From CAZKUN01 sp964555935 (GTDB taxonomy: Bacteria; Armatimonadota; Zipacnadia; Zipacnadales; VGFC01): DNA of 54,749 nt. Under the pieces are notes generated by a model that did no database searches, had not been told where the DNA came from, and was given only the letters and a program-made list of their open reading frames with translations. Every line of letters starts with the position of its first letter. The first letter of the stretch is position 1. This document shows, in pieces, positions 51,962 through 54,749 of this stretch. A program made the position numbers and the translations under genes. Where the stretch lies: positions 1 to 54,749 of the forward strand of contig CAZKUN010000027.1 of NCBI GenBank assembly GCA_964555935.1, in the 5' to 3' direction.

Positions 51962-53341
51962 CTAGCCTCGCCCGGCAGCCCGTTCGGCAGCATCCGCTCG
52001 ATAGTCCTGCCCGAGCATCACCCGGATATCGTGACCATCGCTCGGCGCGTTGTCCGAGTCCGGCTCAACCACGACGAGGTCGCCGCACGCGAGCACGCTC
52101 TGAGCGACCCGGGCGCCCTCTTTGTGTTCCTCTGAGGTGATGATGATCTGCGTCTTTGCGGCATCGAACGTATCGGCGTTCCCCACCGTCCTCACCGGGA
52201 AGCCCTTCGCGGCAAGTCGTTCCGCCGCGTCGCCCGCCTGACCGCGGATGCCCGATGCGTTCAGCACCTCGATGTGGCCCAGGTTCGTGGGCAGCCCACT
52301 TAGGTGCCGCTCCATCTCGCTCTTCACTTGCGCGAACGACCGCTCCAAGACGATGGCGTAATAGATCCCTCCGCTGAAAAACGCGGGGTCATCATCGATC
52401 GGCACCGTGCCTGTCCACAGCGCGTCGGTGTCGACTTCCTTCATCACGCGCAAGACATCGTAAATCTCTTCCCAAGCCAGATCGGTTGTGAAGTGCTTCC
52501 GCATCTCGCCCGTCGCCTCGGCGAGTTTCTTAACATTGGTGACCTTCAGGTGCTGCTGCGCCATCGCCTTTAGGAATTGCTGCTGCCGCGCTGACCTGGC
52601 GACGTCGCTGTCACCCGCCCAGTTGCCGTGTCGATCGCGGTATAGGGTGCTCTTGCGGTACCGCACGAACCCGAGCGCGCCGGCGCCGTCGAGTTTCTGG
52701 TAGCCGGGCTTTAGGTGGAGGTGAAGGTGTCCGTCATGGTCGACATGCGTGCGCATCACGCGCACCTTCTCGTCGTAGTTCATCCCCCGGCCCCGGCCCT
52801 CGACGTCGGGCACGTCGACCCACACGCCTCCGAGCTTATCGACCACTTTGGTGAACCCGTGGAACTGCACGAGCAGGTGGTAGTCGATCCTGGCGCCGAT
52901 GAGGTCCTCGACGCACTCGCGCGTCAGGTCGACTCCTCCGAACGCGTAGGAGTGGTTGATCTTGTCGCGCCCAAACCCGGGGATGTCCCACTTGATGTCA
53001 CGGGGGATGCCAAGCACCGCCGCGCGGTTGTTGCGCGGGTTGAAGGTCAGCACCATGATGGTGTCCGACCGACCGGAGTCATCGGGTCGCTTGTCCGCGC
53101 CCATGAGCAGAATGCGGATGCGGCTGTCGCCCGCAAAGGGCGGGCGAAGGGGCGTCGTGATGCTCTCGATCCGCGACCTCGTCTCGCCTCCAACCCCTGT
53201 CGCGGTGAAGAGCATGTCATGCACGCCAAGTACGCCGAGGCACACCACCGCGAAAACGAGCGCGTAGATGGCGAGATCGAGCATGCGCTCGGTCCGCTTG
53301 TCATCGTCATGTCGCCTGGCCAGTGTTGGTCCTGATGCCAT
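51962..53341 (-). CDS. LCP-family protein with C-terminal LytR_C domain
   Basis: 459 residues from the ATG at 53341, eight bases after AAGGA. A membrane helix near residues 25-45 (LAIYALVFAVVCLGVLGV) precedes the LCP domain: ILLMGADKRPDDSGRSDTIM, VLGIPRDIKW, KINHSYAFGG, DVEGRGRGMNYDE and LGFVRYRKS. The last 100 residues (IEVLNASGIRGQAGDAAERL) are a LytR_C domain. An alternative start is the ATG at 53500, which overlaps the nadD stop (ATGA) and would add 53 residues, including (SGLT)n encoded by a 12-bp tandem repeat. I prefer 53341 because of its RBS, but the coupling makes 53500 possible. Confidence 0.9.
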   Translation of the reverse strand: MASGPTLARRHDDDKRTERMLDLAIYALVFAVVCLGVLGVHDMLFTATGVGGETRSRIESITTPLRPPFAGDSRIRILLMGADKRPDDSGRSDTIMVLTFNPRNNRAAVLGIPRDIKWDIPGFGRDKINHSYAFGGVDLTRECVEDLIGARIDYHLLVQFHGFTKVVDKLGGVWVDVPDVEGRGRGMNYDEKVRVMRTHVDHDGHLHLHLKPGYQKLDGAGALGFVRYRKSTLYRDRHGNWAGDSDVARSARQQQFLKAMAQQHLKVTNVKKLAEATGEMRKHFTTDLAWEEIYDVLRVMKEVDTDALWTGTVPIDDDPAFFSGGIYYAIVLERSFAQVKSEMERHLSGLPTNLGHIEVLNASGIRGQAGDAAERLAAKGFPVRTVGNADTFDAAKTQIIITSEEHKEGARVAQSVLACGDLVVVEPDSDNAPSDGHDIRVMLGQDYRADAAERAAGRG

Positions 53342-53423
53342 GATGCGATCCTTGCTGCGTTCCCTGCTCCTTGCACTGTCTCGGGCTGTCCCAAGCCCGC
53401 TGGTCTCCCTGCCGTTCACTGTC

Positions 53424-53495
53424 GTCAGCCCAGGCGTCAGCCCAGGCGTCAGCCCTGATGTCAGCCCTGATGTCAGCCCTGATGTCAGCCCTGAT
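53424..53495. repeat. 12-bp tandem repeat, six units
   Basis: Two units of GTCAGCCCAGGC followed by four of GTCAGCCCTGAT. It lies between the nadD remnant and the LCP gene; the unit length keeps a reading frame open and encodes Ser-Gly-Leu-Thr or Pro-Gly-Leu-Thr on the minus strand. Confidence 0.9.
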
Positions 53496-53496
53496 C

Positions 53497-53583
53497 TCAT
53501 CCCCTGCCGAACAACCCCTCCGCCTCAATATACTCCGCCACCACATCCGGCACCAGGTACCTTATCGCCTCGCCCGCGCGCGC
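53497..53583 (-). pseudogene. nadD: C-terminal fragment of nicotinate-nucleotide adenylyltransferase (NadD)
   Basis: About 27 codons ending at TGA (53499-53497) read AGEAIRYLVPDVVAEYI then EAEGLFGRG. This matches the C-terminus of NadD, which usually ends IRYLVPxxVxxYIxxxGLY, and nadD is the expected gene ahead of LCP and rsfS. Upstream of about 53583 the similarity stops and a different gene starts in another frame, so the rest of nadD is missing. The exact join cannot be placed because both sides are GC-rich (CGCGCGCGCCCG). The loss may be real or an assembly join. Confidence 0.75.
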
Positions 53584-54122
53584 CCGAGGCCGAAGGCGTG
53601 GTGGATGGGGGCGGCCGCATACTCGACCGCTTCGTTTGTGAAGCTCATCACGTCGTTGATATAGGACACGGTCGCATGCAGGACGTCGTGGGTGATGCGG
53701 GCCGCCTTGCGCTCGCCGCTCGTCGTGCCCGAGGAGTAGAGCAGCATCGCGAGGCCCGGGTTGGCCGCTGGTGCCGCTGCGTCCACCTCGGTGAGATCGC
53801 CGCCGCTTCGGACCACGGCCCTCGGCGCGCAGTCGGCCACGATTTGGGCCTCGAGCTCGGCGTCGCCGGCGGGGAGCGGCACCACGACCGCGCCGCGGGC
53901 GAAGCCGGCGAGGACGCCGGTGATGAAGTCGAGCTTGCGCTCCCCGGCGACGCAGACCCGCTGGCCGGGCTCGACCCCGAGCGCCGCCATGCGCGCGGCG
54001 AGGGCTTCGACGCGCTCGCGCAACCGCGCGTAGGTCACCGCCTCGCCCGAAGCGATGACGGCGGGCCGGTCCGGCCAGCGCCCGGCCGCGCGGGCGAGGT
54101 GGTCGAACGGTGTCTCCACCAT
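53562..54122 (-). pseudogene. Truncated AMP-binding acyl/aryl-CoA synthetase-like protein (5' part only)
   Basis: 186 residues from the ATG at 54122, four bases after the stop of the upstream gene. The N-terminal part of an adenylating enzyme is clear: PFDHLARAAGRWPDRPAVIA, ALGVEPGQRVCVAG, and the ATP-binding P-loop YSSGTTSGERKAARITH. The next element PIHHAFGLG is reached, then the frame runs into Arg codons and a stop at 53562. Family members have 500 or more residues, so over half of the protein is gone, including the hinge and C-terminal domain. The break coincides with the nadD remnant. Confidence 0.8.
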
Positions 54123-54126
54123 GGGG

Positions 54127-54749
54127 TCAGCTCGCCAGCGGGCCGGTCTGTTTCTCGATCTCGCGGCGCAAATCACCGATGGACTCGATCCCCGCCAGGG
54201 CCTCGAAATCCATGGTGATGCGGAACCGGGCCTGGGCCTCCATGAAGAGGTTCACGTTGGCGATCGAATCCCAGCCCGGCACCTCGGCCGCCGTGGTCTC
54301 GTCGCTGAGCGGCGTATCGGCGGGCAGCTTGAGGACGTTGCGCACGAGCTCGAGCAAGGCTTGGCCAGTGCCTTCGGCGGGGATGCGGCCGAGGCGCGCG
54401 GCGCGGTCCATCATGGTGTCGCCGCGCAGGCCGAGGCGCAGGGTCTCGAGCTTGATGGCGTCGCCGGGTGCGATGTTGCCCAGGTTCGCCTCCCAGCTCA
54501 CGTTGCGCAGGAACCAGACCTGCTGCGCCTTCATGGGCGCCTCGAAGATGATGTCCCGGAGCGGGATGCCCGAGGCCAGCACGTCCTCGATGAGGGCGGT
54601 CGGCACCTCGCCCGCCTTGTTGTAGATGCCGGCCTTGCCCGATTCGCGGCCCTCGGTGATGACCTTCCACGCGCCCGCCCGCAGCTCGCTGCCGAGGCGC
54701 CGGATCCATTCCGAGGGCGGCATGACGTGCTCCGGATCCTTCTTGCCCA
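54127..54749 (-). CDS. ComA-like (phosphosulfolactate synthase family) domain fused to an acyl carrier protein, 5'-truncated
   Basis: 206 residues are visible; the frame runs off the window (GKKDPEHVMPPSEW), so the N-terminus is missing. The first 125 residues match the second half of ComA: AGAWKVITEGRESGKAGIY, IIFEAPMKAQQVWF, NLGNI and LETLRLGLRGDT. ComA adds sulfite to phosphoenolpyruvate in coenzyme M synthesis. The last 75 residues are an ACP: ALLELVRNVLKLPADTPL and GWDSIANVNLF, the DS serine being the phosphopantetheine site. A ComA-ACP fusion is not known to me. With the AMP-binding gene next to it, a carrier-bound pathway for a small metabolite is likely. Codon use looks richer in GCG/GCC/GAG than the genes to the left. 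Confidence 0.78.
   Translation of the reverse strand, partial: GKKDPEHVMPPSEWIRRLGSELRAGAWKVITEGRESGKAGIYNKAGEVPTALIEDVLASGIPLRDIIFEAPMKAQQVWFLRNVSWEANLGNIAPGDAIKLETLRLGLRGDTMMDRAARLGRIPAEGTGQALLELVRNVLKLPADTPLSDETTAAEVPGWDSIANVNLFMEAQARFRITMDFEALAGIESIGDLRREIEKQTGPLAS

Noticed and set aside
53424..53495. Tandem 12-mers as a CRISPR-like array
   Set aside because: Units are head-to-tail with no spacers, far shorter than CRISPR repeats, and no cas gene is near.
53268..54218. Open frame of 316 codons on the plus strand
   Set aside because: Antisense to the LCP start, the tandem repeat and the AMP-binding fragment; no recognisable protein features.
1..54749. tRNA, rRNA, riboswitch, insertion sequence or phage genes
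   Set aside because: None could be recognised by eye: no transposase or integrase motifs, no cloverleaf or rRNA stretches, no known riboswitch core.

Overview
The window is GC-rich, almost fully coding (no gene-free stretch exceeds about 170 bases) and looks like one contig of an uncultured diderm bacterium: it is cut inside a gene at both ends. LpxC, a lipoprotein, a Sec/Tat-exported enzyme repertoire, an H-X9-DG type pseudopilin, two DUF6785/DUF6784 (OPT-like) membrane proteins, a nadD-LCP-LCP-rsfS cluster and many short intergenic palindromes together suggest a Planctomycetota/Armatimonadota-like or related lineage. This placement is inference; there is no rRNA or other decisive marker. 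LAYOUT. 1-6.7 kb: the end of a glycyl radical enzyme, a secreted sialidase-like protein, a methyltransferase, a secreted five-bladed-propeller glycosidase-like protein and an NHL-repeat lipoprotein. 6.7-17.9 kb: a small membrane protein, an APH-type kinase, a sugar isomerase/epimerase, a HAD phosphatase, a secreted VWA protein, the first DUF6785 protein, a 986-residue secreted transglutaminase-like protein, a zinc alcohol dehydrogenase and a membrane-anchored PGRP amidase. 18-28.2 kb (all plus strand): lpxC with a near-consensus promoter, an Fe-S aldo/keto reductase, a tight cluster of TIM-barrel protein, two methyltransferases and an alkaline-phosphatase-superfamily enzyme, the TldD/TldE protease pair and a MNT-HEPN toxin-antitoxin pair. 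28.3-33.7 kb (minus): class II aldolase, a GH95-like glycosidase with a DUF5703-like N-terminus, and the second DUF6785 protein. 33.9-39.9 kb (plus): half-size TauE/SafE permease, Ca2+/H+ antiporter, an esterase-fold protein lacking its nucleophile, an ABC polysaccharide exporter pair with its own promoter, and a Tat-exported propeller protein. 39.9-53.5 kb (minus): a six-gene run holding two sugar ABC permeases, a nucleotidyltransferase, a lyase-like protein and a TIM-barrel glycosidase, then a pseudopilin, recG, a TPR membrane protein, rsfS and two LCP proteins. 53.5-54.7 kb: a fragment of nadD abuts a truncated acyl-activating enzyme and a ComA-ACP fusion, probably a foreign or mis-joined segment. 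HOW IT FITS TOGETHER. Most accessory genes point to scavenging of complex glycans: exported glycosidases and lyases, sugar permeases, then isomerase, dehydrogenase, aldo/keto reductase and aldolase. A second theme is envelope building (LpxC, LCP, ABC exporter, amidase). THE MOST UNUSUAL SIGNAL is a set of at least seven families of 20-30 bp palindromes. Most lie in short gaps, several supply the stop codon or the apparent start of a neighbouring gene, and some lie in frame inside genes. One near-identical 29-bp palindrome sits inside two unrelated genes and is read there in two different frames.
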